Source: Leuctra nigra
Lineage: Eukaryota > Arthropoda > Insecta > Plecoptera > Leuctridae
DNA length: 64,000 bases
Assembly: GCA_934045905.1 (NCBI GenBank)
Contig: OW203768.1
Coordinates: 11,188,316 to 11,252,315 of the forward strand
Reading direction: 5' to 3'
Shown here: positions 44,858-57,660 of the stretch, one piece after another
Layout: each line of letters starts with the position of its first letter
Numbering within the stretch: position 1 is the stretch's first letter
Made by a program: the position numbers and the translations under genes
Notes under the pieces: model-generated
Told to the model about the DNA's origin: nothing
Seen by the model: only the letters and a program-made list of their open reading frames with translations
The model's database searches: none

Positions 44858-45712
44858 CCGTAAATAAATCCGTAAGCAAATAAATCAAGGAATTCACTTA
44901 TTCGGACATTCGTCCAAGGTACAGCATTACTACATTAAAACATCATTCATTTTTTTTAAATTCCTAAAAACGACCCGAGGGTCATGTCGGATGCTTAGAC
45001 TTATACTCCCCTAAAAAACAAGCACTCGTAATATCTGGACACTTTATTCTCGTTACAGCTTTGTATCTAAAATGGCATATCTTGGTGATTGCCTCCCCCT
45101 TGCCTCCCCCTGTCAGAGATCCTTGGCGCCAATGAGTTAATGGTTTGTTTTATTGTCAGTGGTTTTATGTACTGACCTGTTTCGATTTAGACATCCCCAG
45201 AAACTTACATGAGTTGAACTGTTATCCGCAGAACAGCTCACATTTAGTAAAATACAAATTATTGAACAAAAACACTGGTATTGTCAAGTAAAAAAATAAA
45301 AAATAAAAAAAAATGCTAGTGTTTCTGTTCAATAATTTGTATTTTACTAGTTGGTTCCTGGTATATTATCTTCTTCTTTCTTTTATTAATCTCACATTTG
45401 TTGTGTGCATGTATTATGATTGAAGAAGAGTTACAGTCTACACATGTAATTCAGTTATTTTTTAGTATCTCTATCAATGTAGATTGTAGAAATCAATAGA
45501 TCAATCTGCAAAGGTGTGACTTTTACAAATTTAATAAGATTTTATGTAGTACATACTATAGTTTTTACCTCACCTCAAGAATAATTAATATGAACTTCCG
45601 CCTTTCTGCTTCTAGGATACGGAACAAAAAAGAAATACCAGTATGATGAGCTGCCATGTTTTAGCAGAAAGAGCACAAACTTTTTTTTAAAATGGGACAA
45701 ATACTCCCCCAT
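44858..45712. repeat. Intergenic with a small inverted repeat (45246-45349)
   Basis: tagtaaaatacaaattattg...aacaaaaacact on the left pairs with agtgtttctgttcaataatt and tgtattttacta on the right (about 32-bp arms, A-rich loop). The rest shows no gene. Confidence 0.65.
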
Positions 45713-45737
45713 GCCCCCCCCCCCCCCCCCCCCCCCT
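45713..45737. repeat. Poly(C) tract
   Basis: About 23 consecutive C bases on the + strand, flanked by atg and tcgg. Confidence 0.9.
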
Positions 45738-46950
45738 CGGACCATCACCTAAGCATAAAATCCATGTTTATTTTGTCATCACTATTTTGTTACCCTATTT
45801 TCTGCATGTGTAAAGTTGGCGCGGCTAATACGGTGACGTCATCCAGCTAGTAGATGTGACACAAGGAGTCTGTCATGAATGGGGCATATAAATAGTCCCT
45901 GTGGTTGCTGCTTTTACGCGCGTTTATGTGCAGCTCTAATTATTTATATAACCACCCCACCTCGCCAGCCATATCGCGGTCTCTCAATCAACTTCCGTTT
46001 TAGGTTAGACTTGAACAGGAAGTGAGACGATCAACTTTCATAAATAATCGTCAAAATCGGGGAGTTTTGGTTTTAAAAGTGATTTATAGTAGAGATTGGT
46101 TTAGTTGAATCATCGGTGGATTTTATGTGGGGGCGTGGGAGTTGAATTATTATGCGAATTAATCGTAATTTTAATTCAAAGTGAAGATGTATTTTATTGA
46201 TTTAATCTTACTTTCATTCATATTTATCATTCAAAACTGTTAAAAAGAAAGATGTGATTGCTAAAAAATAACCAATTAAAATGTGAACAATTATTTGGGC
46301 ACACATTATAATGTGAGCATAGCATATATCTCTAAATCTCACTAAGTATATCATATTTTGTAATAATTATGTTGTAAATTAAAGTCTTATTAAATAACAA
46401 GAAAGTTATATCCTCAATCGAAATAAATTTCACGAGTCGATGAAGAATGAATCCCTAATTGTGTATTTGATTTTAGATAAAAAAAAAAACACTAGAAATG
46501 CAACCACAATTGAAACAAAACAAACCAATTATAATTAGTGTGAGGTATTCCGCAATGAATTCACAGTTCCACGAACCATTTCTTTATTTCGGCTTGGTTG
46601 CCTCCGCACATGGGTTTCCCCCGCCCAAGTAGGACCACTCGAGTTCAGAGCTGGTGCAATTCGGACAAAAAGTGGTCCATTGTTGATACATTGGCAAGTG
46701 CACTGAACTCGTTCTGGATTTCCCATAACACGGGATCTAATTGGCACATCAGTTCATAGTTTAACAATTAAATCATCTTTTACTTCATCAACAAAGACTT
46801 AAATGTTGAAACAAATCTCTCATGTTTATGATTTATAAATTTTGAAGTATTTCGTGCAGAAAATTGCGGCAATTAATGATTCTTATTAGGAATTAAAACT
46901 TGAAAAAAAAAAAAAAAAAATTAACAAAATTACTTGTATGTTAGTTTGTT
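45738..46950. other. Intergenic, no gene recognised
   Basis: 45830-46020 is locally GC-richer and contains gtgacgtca. 46540-46745 has a minus-strand 70-residue frame with clean composition (MGNPERVQCTCQC) that I cannot assign; it could be a decayed element. An A run lies at about 46903-46920. Confidence 0.4.
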
Positions 46951-47095
46951 CAACGTCGCACTGTTCTGCAGACAGTCTTATGGTGACTAATGAATGATTA
47001 TGATGATGATTGATGAAAGTATTTGCTACTCGACGAAGAATGCGGCTGGAATCAAACCAGAGACCTTGCCTGAGCCAACTTGTCCTGTCAAAAGT
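46951..47095 (-). mobile_element. Diverged SINE copy
   Basis: On the minus strand: a B-box-like ggtttgattcc near 47055, the catcatcataatcattcatt block, then cagaacagtgcgacgttg at the 3' end (46951). The middle is shortened relative to 44586-44857. Confidence 0.5.
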
Positions 47096-47156
47096 AATCT
47101 AGGTGCAGGCAAAAGACAATAGGTGTCCTCGTTTCTAATATTCGTCTTATTTATAT

Positions 47157-47298
47157 CCAGTTTTTCAATACTCTGCAAAAACAAGTACCTTATTAACTTA
47201 ACAGGGTCATTCAAGGAATGTCATTGGATGTTGCCATGACAATACAGTACCAAACAATCGTTTAAAAGTTAACAGAGTATTAAAAGACTTGCCCTTAT
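47157..47298. mobile_element. Single copy of the 140-bp 'TTGCCATGG' MITE
   Basis: tttttcaatactctgc...ttggatgttgccatgacaat...aacagagtattaaaagactt gives the same inverted ends and centre as the tandem units at 11871-12360. Confidence 0.6.
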
Positions 47299-49943
47299 TG
47301 CGATATCTTGTGTCAATAGATTTGTTTATACATGAACATGTAATTTCAAACATGTGATAATGTGGGGTAATAGCTTATTTGTAGAACATTTTAGAACATT
47401 CGTTTCTCGACTGTCAAAGAACGAAAAAAACCAAGTCGTGACCGAGTGACTGTAAATTACGTATCTAGTAAAGGCCTGTTTTTTAATGCTCTGCTAAATT
47501 TAAACAGAGGGTTATGTCTAATTGAAATGTGTAACTTGTCAACTCGTGTACTAACAATGCCACTATAGAGAAGGAGAATAATTATAATCTATCTACATAA
47601 ATGGGATCCATCTTTATGAATACTCTACTCCTGAATGGTTGGTCCAAATGAAATGAAAACTATCATAATATCTTTGGTGTACATATCCCTTATAAATGGA
47701 GCTTATTCATGTAGATTCCATGCATTTCTCCTGTGGTACAGAGAGTAATATTCGGGCTCTGTGACTGCATTTTACTTTCAACACAATATGCTGGTTGCTC
47801 ATCAACTTTGCATTTTACTTGTGTAAAACAATGCGATGAAGAATGCAATAATTGCATAGAATGTACGTCGTATAAGTTGTAACCCAACTCTGTCCCTATA
47901 TTGATTAACTTGTGGTTTGTCCGAACCGAAGCAAAAGCACACCCATACACACTTTTATCAAACAGGAACTGAAGTTCATCAAACTGAGAAGGGTTTGCCT
48001 ATCAATAGGCATGACAAAGATGGTATGTTAAAGTGCGTTTTGTGTATAGGCTGTGTTCTATACGCTGATAACAGCAACTTTTTATTTTTAATTCATATTT
48101 GCTCAATCATCAGTCATCTTACTTTTTCTTTACACCTTTTGAAATATTTGGTCGTATTCACTGCCTTACTGGTACAAAATCATCTGTACTCACACTTTTT
48201 CCGAAAATGTATTTGACTATATAACTTCATTAATTGATAGAAATATTCAAGTTAATTTATCATTTTTATGACTGGAAGTTAAAGAGCTTTTTTTTCTATG
48301 TATTCCTTTATTTACAAACATTATTATTTATTATTAACTATGAATTAGACATTGTGAATAAAACATTTTATTTAAAAAATGTACTCACAGGACATCTCGA
48401 CTGAATAAAGATCACTTTAGTGCCAGAACTTTTGTGCAACTTTTATTGTAGTGAGTAGACAGGGGTTTATTTAATACAGGACAATCTTCATGTCGTAAGT
48501 AGATAAATAAGTTCGGAAAAGCAATGTTTTCGATACAAAAGTGAAATTATATCTCTGGACACTGAAGGATTGGAACAGGCGGAGAATAAGTTATTTGCGT
48601 ACTTTTAACTACGTCTAGACTACCCTTAGCACTAAAATTACAGTTTTTATCGCGTATGTTCGAGCACAAACTGCATAGGTATTGTGTAGCCAAACAATAC
48701 GACAATCTCACTTGTTCATGAAAACGAAGATCCATATCTGACGTCACATCTGAACGAAGAGGAGGAGCATTGTTTACAAATGCAATATCAATCGAGAACA
48801 CTTCTGTTAGAGATGGAAACATATGAATACGCAACTTTGTTATTGTTTATCCAACTTGATAATCAAACTGGTAAAAATCATTATACGCCACTTTAATTAA
48901 TTATGTAAACACAGATTTATGTATCTCTTATTCTTAATATTTAGAGAAATTGCTTTTATCTTGGTTGGATGTTTATTGACATTGTGATTTCAAAATATGC
49001 TCCTCAGGTGTTTCAGGGTTAGGTATAGGTAAATCATTTTCCTCGTAACATATTAGATCTTATTATTATTATCATCTCATGTCTATTTAAATATCTTGAT
49101 TTTCTTGTACAACTAATTATTCGAGAGTAAAAGTTTCAGTCAACAGAAATGCCACCAAGCTGCGAAAATTCAAAACTTATTTTTGAGGAATGAGGACAAA
49201 TTCGTGGGCGAAGCAACGTTAACTGTCAACAAGCTATAAACAAATGTCCATTTAAAAATGTTCTACTTCAATTAAATTACGTGACCCTATAATGTACATC
49301 TAAATGTCCGCATATTAATATTTCCATCTACATCACATATAAATTCGTATTATTGCTAAAACTAGAACTTTTTTTCAACATTAAGTGAATTAACAGCATG
49401 TTTGACAGATGACAACACTTTGTTTTGATTTGGACCTCAAACAGTCAGCCATCTTGTTTCTTACTAGCGCATTCTATATTTGTTTTTGCATACAGCAGTT
49501 CACACATCTTTGCCCAAGACAAAGTATCTTACATGTGGTTGCATTCGTCACAAAATGGTGACAGCGGTATGTCTGTAGAAGTGCTAATTTAGAACGAACA
49601 TAATATGTGTACTTTAGAGTTTCTGTGTTTGCATTCAAGTGGACAAACTAAATAAAAAATAAACAATCGGGGTTAATTAGACTTTTGAGAACTAAAAGCC
49701 GTAAAAATGCACATTTCGCTGGAATCGATTTTTTTTTGAAATTATAGGTAGGTACTATTCCGTTTCTCTGGTGGTACAGAACTTTATATAAAGTATTACA
49801 CTTTAATGATACTGAAATTGAGTTTTCTTAACGATTTTGGCTGCAGTACAAAATCAAAGGTTAGGTTATAAGTAAACGTTCAGTAATAAAATAATCAACG
49901 AAATGTTACAAACCTACGTCATGCAGTTACAAGTTCAAAACAT
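47299..49943. other. Intergenic, no gene recognised
   Basis: Short frames at 47690-47950, 47917-48216 and 48547-48834 have no recognised domain, no splice context and no conserved motif. The sequence is AT-rich with no strong repeat signal. Confidence 0.45.
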
Positions 49944-50947
49944 AATTGAGCGGGCGTAGCGAGCGTCACCACGGTACTCTTATGGCACTTTCTCTGTGTG
50001 TTTTTTTTTTGTGTGGTCACAGCCCAGGTCAAACCTCTCAAGCAATCGATCTGAAATTTTGTACACATACTAACGTAATCTATGAGGTCCCTGGGATCGT
50101 TTTTGAACGGGCTCCTGTGATTGGTTCAAATTTTAAAAAAATTATCTTTCGATTGGTTGTTCCGATCAATTTGAAATTTAGCAAAGTCATTTCAACCAAC
50201 AATTTACCCAATCATAATAAATTTCAGCCAAATCCTCCCATTGGTTCAAATTTGAAACCATTTTTACGGTGATTTTTGTAATTTAAACTAGAACAGATTG
50301 ACCGATCAACTTGAAACTTCGCGTGGTCATTGGTACCAACAGTTTAGATATTTTTGCCAATTTTCAGTCTAATCTGTCGTTATTTTCAAAAGTTTTGTCA
50401 TTTTAAGGTCATTTTATTCCATAATCTTGAAAAATGTATACTAAATTGTCATCCCTGCCTTCTTTAAGCTTCTGTTCCAAGGCAAGGCCTGTAGAGCAGC
50501 CAAGCTATCCACAATGTACAGTAAAATGAAAGCATTTTTGAGCTAGCGCATAAAATCGGATGCAGTACGAAGGCCAAATCCTCTAATTGGTTTAAGTTTA
50601 AATAATGTCTTCTGATTGGTCGACAATAAAAATGTTCACATTAAGTTCAAATTTTGCATGGTGATCAAGACCAACTTAATATTAAATTTTACATATTGTA
50701 AGCCCAATCAGTCAAGTATGTATTAATTGTAATTTTACGAGTTTAGAATGGGATGTTACAAGAGATTTCTGGAGAAGGTATGTAGGTTAGACTTCACGAC
50801 ACAATGGATCTGTTATTCATCCAGAGTATTATGGAGATTGAAAAATTGCAGAGAAAATCGTCTTGTGCCGTGTCGTGCATCGTTACTATGGGGATGTTGC
50901 ATGTTCTGTGCTCGCTCATCAACGCGATACACTGAGCGTTTTCCTAG
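49944..50947 (+). mobile_element. Helitron-like element, uninterrupted, 1.0 kb
   Basis: 5' end attgagcgggcgtagcgagc; recurrent blocks gatctgaaattttgtacaca and gttcaaattttgcatggtga; 3' end ctcgctcatcaacgcgatac actgagcg ttttc CTAG (50944-50947). After CTAG the flank starts with T, as in all other copies. Non-autonomous; the 108- and 90-residue frames inside are not Rep or helicase. Confidence 0.65.
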
Positions 50948-51624
50948 TATTTCAAACAACGCACTGAAAATAACTGTCAACAATACCATCACGGAAACTA
51001 CATCTTTAAAATCGTTGTAGACGCTACTTTAGATTATCATTAATCTAACCTGTTTCTAAGGGGAATACAATCTATACATAAAATGTTTATATTCCTCGAG
51101 AATACGTTTAAGACAAAACTCCGCTTGTAAACAAAAACAGTTGATGCATAAACACATTCAAAAATCAAAATCCAAGTAATGGAGCTCATTTATGTATATT
51201 CTATTTCCCGTCTACCGTGGCTAAGCACTAAGCACACTGACAACGCATTGCTTATCTCTGGAAGCCATTATTCTTCTCAGAAAGTGTAATTAAATCTAGA
51301 TAAGGAAATGTAGTTCAGCATGAGATCATCGTAAATGTGCAGTAAGTGTGTTATAAACGTTCTTATTGTCTAATGTTTATAATTCACACTTTATTCTTGG
51401 GCTGCACTTTAGAATGTACCTATTTTTAACCGAAATATACAAAATCTACTAATAATTAGGAAAAAGTTACATGTTTAGTAAAAAACTTCCTAATATCATT
51501 ATAAAAATTCGTATTCCTCGTATAATATACTAGAGGGTTTATAGACGATCCGACAGCTAGCTCAATTAGTTTGTAGATTGGGTATTAGGGCCACTTTTAA
51601 CAATCTCTGTTTAATTAATTGTTA
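50948..51624. other. Intergenic, no feature recognised
   Basis: AT-rich, no ORF of note. Confidence 0.5.
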
Positions 51625-51827
51625 GGATTCCCGCGGCCCTTCCTGACTGGGGTTTTTTCGTGGTATTCCCTCAGTCGACAGGCAAATGCTGGGAAGGTAC
51701 CCTACTAATAGGCCACGACCGCCTCCTTCCCACCTTCCATCATTACCTACTCCTCACCATCATCTCCCAATCATCATCATTATCATTCATCCGTCGCCAT
51801 TAGCCTCGCTGCAGAACAGTGCGACAA
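51625..51827 (+). mobile_element. SINE copy, 5'-truncated
   Basis: Begins inside the B box (ggattcccgcggcccttcct) and follows the body of the 44.6-kb copy closely, ending aacagtgcgac at about 51827. Confidence 0.75.
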
Positions 51828-53207
51828 TGGAAATGAAGTCGTTGTTCGTCCTATCGGTGTCTCTTGACTGGAAAACCACGACAAAACTCAATCGCTCTGT
51901 CGCTGGACCAAAACATCTGAAGCTGGCTCCTCTCGAAAGATCGGATCTGTAACTTGTCAAGCTATTGGCAACCTCCTGATGATATCGTACCGGAGATGCA
52001 ATGGCGTATATTTTATAATTAAATGCTCGTGTGCTCTGCGCAAGCGTACAAGACTGTAACGGCGTAAAGTTTGACGTCAGAACTTCCTCGATGATGTCTG
52101 TGATATATTTCATAGCAGTCGGTTTCTTCGGTTCGGAGTTGGTGTAGCGGTCGGAGCGAGTACGGAAGATTCACGTGCGAAACCCGGGGTTTTAGTTTCA
52201 TTTGCGTGTGATTGCGTATTCTGCGTGCACTCGTTTGACTGATAATTTGGTTCAACCGTGATTAATTACGAAGTGATTTTTATTAAAGAGAATCTATATT
52301 AAGATCCTTTCATTATTATCTTTTTCTGTGTCATGAACACGGGGGTTCATATTTAAATACCTAATAGAATGTGCAAGTTTTCATGCGATTGCCTCAAATT
52401 AGCAAAATAGAAGTATTTGATTTTTTGGAGGAACTTTTAGCTGTCAATGTCAAAAATATTTAAAACAAAATAATACCTATTATATTTTCCAAAGTACTTT
52501 TTAAAAAATGTATTTTTTAATTTGTCGATGACATCTGAAAGTCTAAAAAGCTCAACCGCCATTGGAATTGCTTTACTTCAAAGTGGACTTTTACAACTTA
52601 AAAGTTGTTGAAAAGCATACCAAGAATACTCTTCTGGTTTCTATTTTCTTCGTCAGTAAAACTTCAAAATCTCATCATACTATATTACCTACGCATTTAT
52701 ATAATGGAAATGCTGACAAAACTTGTCTCCATTTTAATGAAATAATTCATAATGTTTGTCAAAGAACGTATACAGCCAGTAGCTATCATATCCGTTCAAA
52801 AGAATTCTGCACATTTCAATTGCGAGGTTTTACTGACAAAATACGTCTTGCATGGAGCTTTATATTCTTATTCTCATACTCTAAGATCTAAATTCTAAAT
52901 AATCTATTTTATCATAGTAAAACTTTATTACTTAATTGGCATAGACGTCGGCATGCCAGGTTATCAATGCGTTATGCTTAGCATTTTTCTAGTGAATTAT
53001 TTATAGCTCGGTTCTGGTTTGAATCTCTCAGTGTTTAGGATAAATGAAACTTCTCAGACGAATGTTTTAGAACGTTTTAGTCATGCGCGCGGTTCTACAT
53101 TTCAAAGTTCCACAGTTCCACGGGAACGAAATGAAATTGAATAACCAGTCTACTTATAATTTGTATAGAATTTGTGTAGAAGTATTATTTGACTATCACT
53201 TCAGGTA
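51828..53207. other. Intergenic; minor repeat traces
   Basis: 52140-52200 (ggtgtagcggtcggagcgag...cgaaacccggggtttt) resembles a degraded tRNA-like head. 52960-52993 (atcaatgcgttatgct...tttttctagt) resembles a decayed Helitron-like 3' end. The 109-residue frame at 52562-52891 starts with ATG but has no recognised motif. Confidence 0.4.
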
Positions 53208-53450
53208 GAGAGAAGGATAACATCTGTAGAAGCAAAGATTATTAAGGCAATTTCAATAATACTTGATGAGGTGCTAAAACCAGTATTTCTGGGTTCATCA
53301 AATCATATTTGTAATGGTGAAATGAGTCATTGCGTAAGAGAATACTTAAATATAACTGTATTTGTTGACATAAGTCAAAGGCACTTTAGGGCTTGATTAC
53401 ATAATTTCAATCGAGAAAATAATACTTCCGCCCTTCTACCTCTAATGTAC
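53208..53450. mobile_element. MITE of the 'GGCGGAAGT' family
   Basis: Interior matches the 10375 copy (catcaaatcatatttgtaat, atataactgtatttgttgac); right end acttccgcccttctacctct is intact, left end degraded. Confidence 0.6.
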
Positions 53451-53492
53451 AGATATAACTTACATAAATCTGCTTAATGTTTTGGGGTTATT

Positions 53493-53887
53493 GAGGCAAA
53501 CGGAAGCGAGCGGGAATCGCACGGTTCGTCAGAGCGTTTTTTTGAAATTTTGTCTTCCCACTAAATAATTTAAAAAAATCAGATAGTAACGACCCATTAC
53601 AGCCTAATAGACTAAATAATGCCGCACACTGGAGTACTTTATGACCTCTGGTGCGACCTCAAAGTGTTAAATACGATTATTTTTTATTATTTTACTGAAA
53701 ATATCGTATTTAACACTTTGAGGTCGTACCAGAAGTCATAATGAACTTCAGTTTGCGGCATTATTTAGTCTATTAGGCTGTAATGGGTCGTTACTATCTG
53801 ATTTTTAAAAATTATTTAGTGGGAAGACAAAATTTCAAAAAAACGCTCTGACGAACCGTGCGATTTTCGCTCGCTTCCGTTTGCCTC
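53493..53887. mobile_element. 395-bp near-perfect palindrome (foldback MITE)
   Basis: Left arm gaggcaaacggaagcgagcg, right arm cgctcgcttccgtttgcctc; the arms match for about 180 bp each with a small A/T loop near 53680-53700. Flanks are ttatt (left) and ttatc (right), so a TTAT-like target duplication is possible. No coding capacity. Confidence 0.85.
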
Positions 53888-55261
53888 TTATCAACTCTTT
53901 GTTTCGAAAACTCTATTTAGAAGCTAAAAGTTCAACAGGTTTAACAGCTTTCAAAATGGACTTCTGACAACTTTTGATGATGTTAAAAAGAAACTACATA
54001 CATAATCGAGAAATGGAACCTATTGATGTAGATTCTATTCCCCTTCTCCCTGGATGCAGATACCAACTTGCTAGCGTTCGATTTGAGTATGATGTCACTT
54101 CATACTGTCTGAAATTAAATGCCACCCACCGGCAATGGAAGCGGCTCCATTTTAAGTGACAGAAAAATCACGACACGAAGTAATTTTAGCTTCAAATGCT
54201 TTTAGTGTGTAGCATTTGAATTTCATCGCGCTATTCTGACATATGCAGTAAACATAGTAGGAACTATCGTTGGTTGTCAGACTTAAATATCATATTTGTT
54301 GGGACTCAAACTCGCAATTGTGTTTTACAGCGTCAAACTTTGAAATTTTTGATGTTCTTAATTCAATAGGTCATAAACTGTCTTTCTAAAAACTTTCATG
54401 AATGCAGTTTGATTTTTCATATTTATGTGATATTTGTTGAATCTAGAAGATTCCAAAGAATTTCTTAATTTGTTTCTTTATTGACCAAAGAATTTTATTG
54501 ACAGTTTAATCATATTTAGGAATTTCTAAATATATCACGTCCGATATATTTTTTTTTCAAAATATAGACCTAACAGTTGAAAACAGGTAGAAATTATATT
54601 CGGGAACTAATGCAATTACATTATTTCCAATCCTAATCAATCATTCTAAAAAACACACCTAATTTCTTAAACCTTCTACAAAACAGAGTTTCAAAACTAT
54701 AACAAAAACCATTCGATTTCGTCCTAATCAGACAAAGTTGTCTCATCATCTGCATAATCATGACACCTTGACTCAAATGTGAGTCCTGACCTCTGCGTTT
54801 CTTCTGGAATAAAATCAACGGAGTCGTTAGGTTCTATTGTTCCTTGATAGCAGACAATTCATCAGATGATCATTATGCAGGTACTACAATACCTTTGACC
54901 TCTGTTCTGTTAGATGAGAATAACTTACAATACATTACACCGTCCGAATATCTTTCAATCTAATTGAGATTAATTATTAATGCTCTGGAGATGTCTATGC
55001 TAGTCTACATGCCATAAAGTATTATAAAGATCACATTGGATGGATAATTCTTCGATAAGTGGAGAAAAATGTTATTATTTTGGTTTGTTTTCATTTTTAA
55101 TTAAATTATCAACATTAATTAAATTTACCTAAATATATGCAGACGAATGTATTGTTAGATATTTTCATCTATTTGAGCAAAGGTCAAAGGTGATTATGAT
55201 TATCATCTGATGATAATCATCATAATGATTATAATCTGATGAATAGTGCGTTGACATTGTC
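53888..55261. other. Intergenic, no gene recognised
   Basis: The 61-residue ATG frame at 53974-54159 and the minus-strand frame at 54633-54818 have no recognisable motif. AT-rich. Confidence 0.45.
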
Positions 55262-55340
55262 CCAACTTGTAGCTCAGTTGGTAGAGCTCTCGCCCGGCAA
55301 GCGAGAGGTCTTGGGTTTCGTTCGATTTGCTTCGCAAAAG
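55262..55340 (+). pseudogene. tRNA-like sequence (Ala-type GGC loop), probably a tRNA pseudogene or SINE head
   Basis: tagctcagttggtagagc gives a good D arm and A box. ctcgc-ccggcaa-gcgag forms a 5-bp anticodon stem, extended by two more pairs, with GGC at the anticodon positions. aggtcttgggtttcg starts a T arm, but the B box is disrupted and no matching acceptor stem is found. The base before the anticodon is C, not the near-universal T. Confidence 0.55.
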
Positions 55341-56712
55341 CCTTCATATAAATTTTATTTTATAACTACTAATCTAAAAATATAGGTAATTAAAATGTTC
55401 AGCGTTCATCGAATTTTTAATACAGATAATCAGACGTAACATTTGTCATCAGAATGTGCATACGTTGATTTAGGTTACGAATTCGATCTAAAAGACAAAA
55501 ATTGTCGGCTAGTCTGACAGTTCGTATAGTGACCTTCATTCAATTTTTCTCTGAGATCTTATTCATGATCTGGGCTTTATGGAAAGCTTCCGGAAAAAGT
55601 GTAGTAAGAGTGTGATAAAAGTTTATTCTCGTCTAAAATCTTTCTTGTGTTTTTTTTTTTTTACTTGTGATCGTGTGTTTTGACTTGGCAACATTGTGAT
55701 TACGAACAGTACAGAACTTTGTTCAGAAGTAACTAATCTCTCTTTGGATTTGTCTTTTTCCGCTTTGCTGCCGTGTAATGTTGAGAAGCCGGCATCAAAG
55801 TGAAAGAGATACCTGCACGGAGAGGTGGCAACATTGTCCGTGTGAGATCTGGCAACGTTGTTGACGTGCGCGAGGCCTACTTGCAAGCAAAATGTGCAAC
55901 AGTGTTCGAGTAAAAGTTGGCAACGTGGCAACATTTCTGTGTGACATGGCAACATTGTAGGCGTGTGAAAGACGACGCACCTCACCTGTGATATATGGCA
56001 ACGCTGTTGACTTGTCAGAGGCGCACTCCCGCAGATTTTGCAACGGTGTTCGCGTATGAAAGAAGCATCTTTATGAGAGATTTAAACGGTGAGTATTCAT
56101 TACTTGCATGTAACTTCATTTGATTTATAGCAATGTAAAAACATAAGTTTCTCCCGAGGACATTGTCATTTGGCATGATAGTCGGGTTACGTATCGGTGC
56201 TCGCTCATCCAGGCGCGTAAGAATAGGGGAAAGAGGAAAAAACTGACCCCCCTGCCAGAGATCCTGACCCCCCCCCCCCCCCTCCCTGCGAGAGATCCTG
56301 AACACATCCAGATATTCACAAAATGTTGATTAAGTGTTGCACAGAATGCATAGATTTGCTCCATTATGAGGTTGAATTCTCAAAATTTTCTCAAGTTTTG
56401 CAAAACTAATTGAACAGAGGTATTATCCAATGAGACAACTCATTTACTCATTTGTCCAACATGATCATCCTCATGAATCAAATTAAATAATTACACGTTA
56501 AACTATTAAATTCAAAAACACATACCAGATTTTTCTTATTGGTTGCTTATTGCTGTTGCTCTTGCAACCTTTTTCAAAGGTCGATTTAAAAATCAATTCA
56601 TGATCGATTCTCATTCACTAGAATTCAAGTATTTCCCTGCGGGGCTATTTGGGATTTTGTCAAATAACAAACTCAAATAATAACTTGTTTACCCAAGAAT
56701 ATTGCATTACAC
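55341..56712. other. Intergenic; ggcaac-rich block and Helitron-like trace
   Basis: 55820-56040 repeats (t)ggcaac(a/g)ttg about eight times at irregular spacing. 56195-56225 has tgctcgctcatccaggcgcg, a decayed Helitron-like 3' hairpin, next to a C run at 56267-56282. No gene recognised. Confidence 0.5.
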
Positions 56713-56985
56713 ACATCTAGTGGAGCGGTCGCTCCACCCAGCCAAGTCGTACCGTACACTCACACTCACTCAACATACCGTATATGCATAATAAACTGAG
56801 GAGCAGACCAACCACTTTTACTGTAAGCAACAACACGGCATTTTCGGCCTACTGGATCTTAAAATTAGAAAATCTCACATTGTTGCGATATATCTTAATT
56901 TCGAGCTATGGCCCACCCCACTACATATACCAAATTAGGGAACAATATGTTATGCCGTTTGCGAGCTAGAGGGCCGTGAAAAACG
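56713..56985 (+). repeat. Dispersed repeat, inverted relative of 1165-1440
   Basis: Carries gtggagcggtcgctccaccc, ggcctactggatcttaaaat and gagctatggcccaccccact, each matching the 1.2-1.4 kb copy in the other orientation. Confidence 0.6.
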
Positions 56986-57660
56986 TGAAATTACACCCCT
57001 TTTAAAACCTATCTTGATCTGATGATGATGATGATATCAGGAAACACCGCAATCACCGCCACAGCCTAAACGGCTGAGCCGATCGATCTGAAATTTTCAC
57101 CACATGTGCACTTTTGGCGTCTGAGGTGCCTTTTTATAAAACCAACAGGAAGCCGCCATTTTGAAACCGGAAGTGACGTATTATCTCGAAAACAGCTAGA
57201 CCGTTAGGAATTAAACCAGCGCCAAATGATTCAGACGGTCATCTATATGGAATATCAATAGTTAAAGTAGAGATGTACTATTACCGAAACCGGAAATGAC
57301 GTCATGAAAATGAAGAACTAGATTTAAATGACCTCTTACTACAATAACTACATATTCAGAAGGCTTATAATGATACATAACATTTATAGAAATAAATTCT
57401 ATGTGGCAGTAATTTTAGTCGCCATTTTGAAAACCGGAAGTGATACCATATCTCGAAAACGGCTGGACTGATTGTAACGAAGCTTGCGCAATTCTTCATG
57501 GAATATCACTTTAAGCTTAGGTATATTGAGCACCAAACACAATTTTTCGTATTAACCAATTCGGAAATGGCGTATTTTTTAAAAGTAATTGGTCATTGTT
57601 GCTCCGATGTGTGTTACAAGTTGTGTAAATAAACTAAAAAAATAAGTGATATCCCCATAA
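56986..57660. repeat. Probable unclassified repeat
   Basis: 'gccattttgaaa(a)ccggaagtga' with 'tatctcgaaaac(a/g)gct' occurs at about 57157-57195 and 57421-57465, and a related 'accggaaatgacg' lies near 57290, so a segment of about 265 bp is internally duplicated. gatgatgatgat at 57018. No coding frame. Confidence 0.45.

Noticed and set aside
46535..46747. Possible decayed retroelement protein
   Set aside because: The frame has fair composition but no reverse transcriptase, integrase or gag motif that I can name.
55820..56040. Tandem repeat of ggcaac words
   Set aside because: Spacing is irregular and the words are short; kept only as a remark in the intergenic entry.
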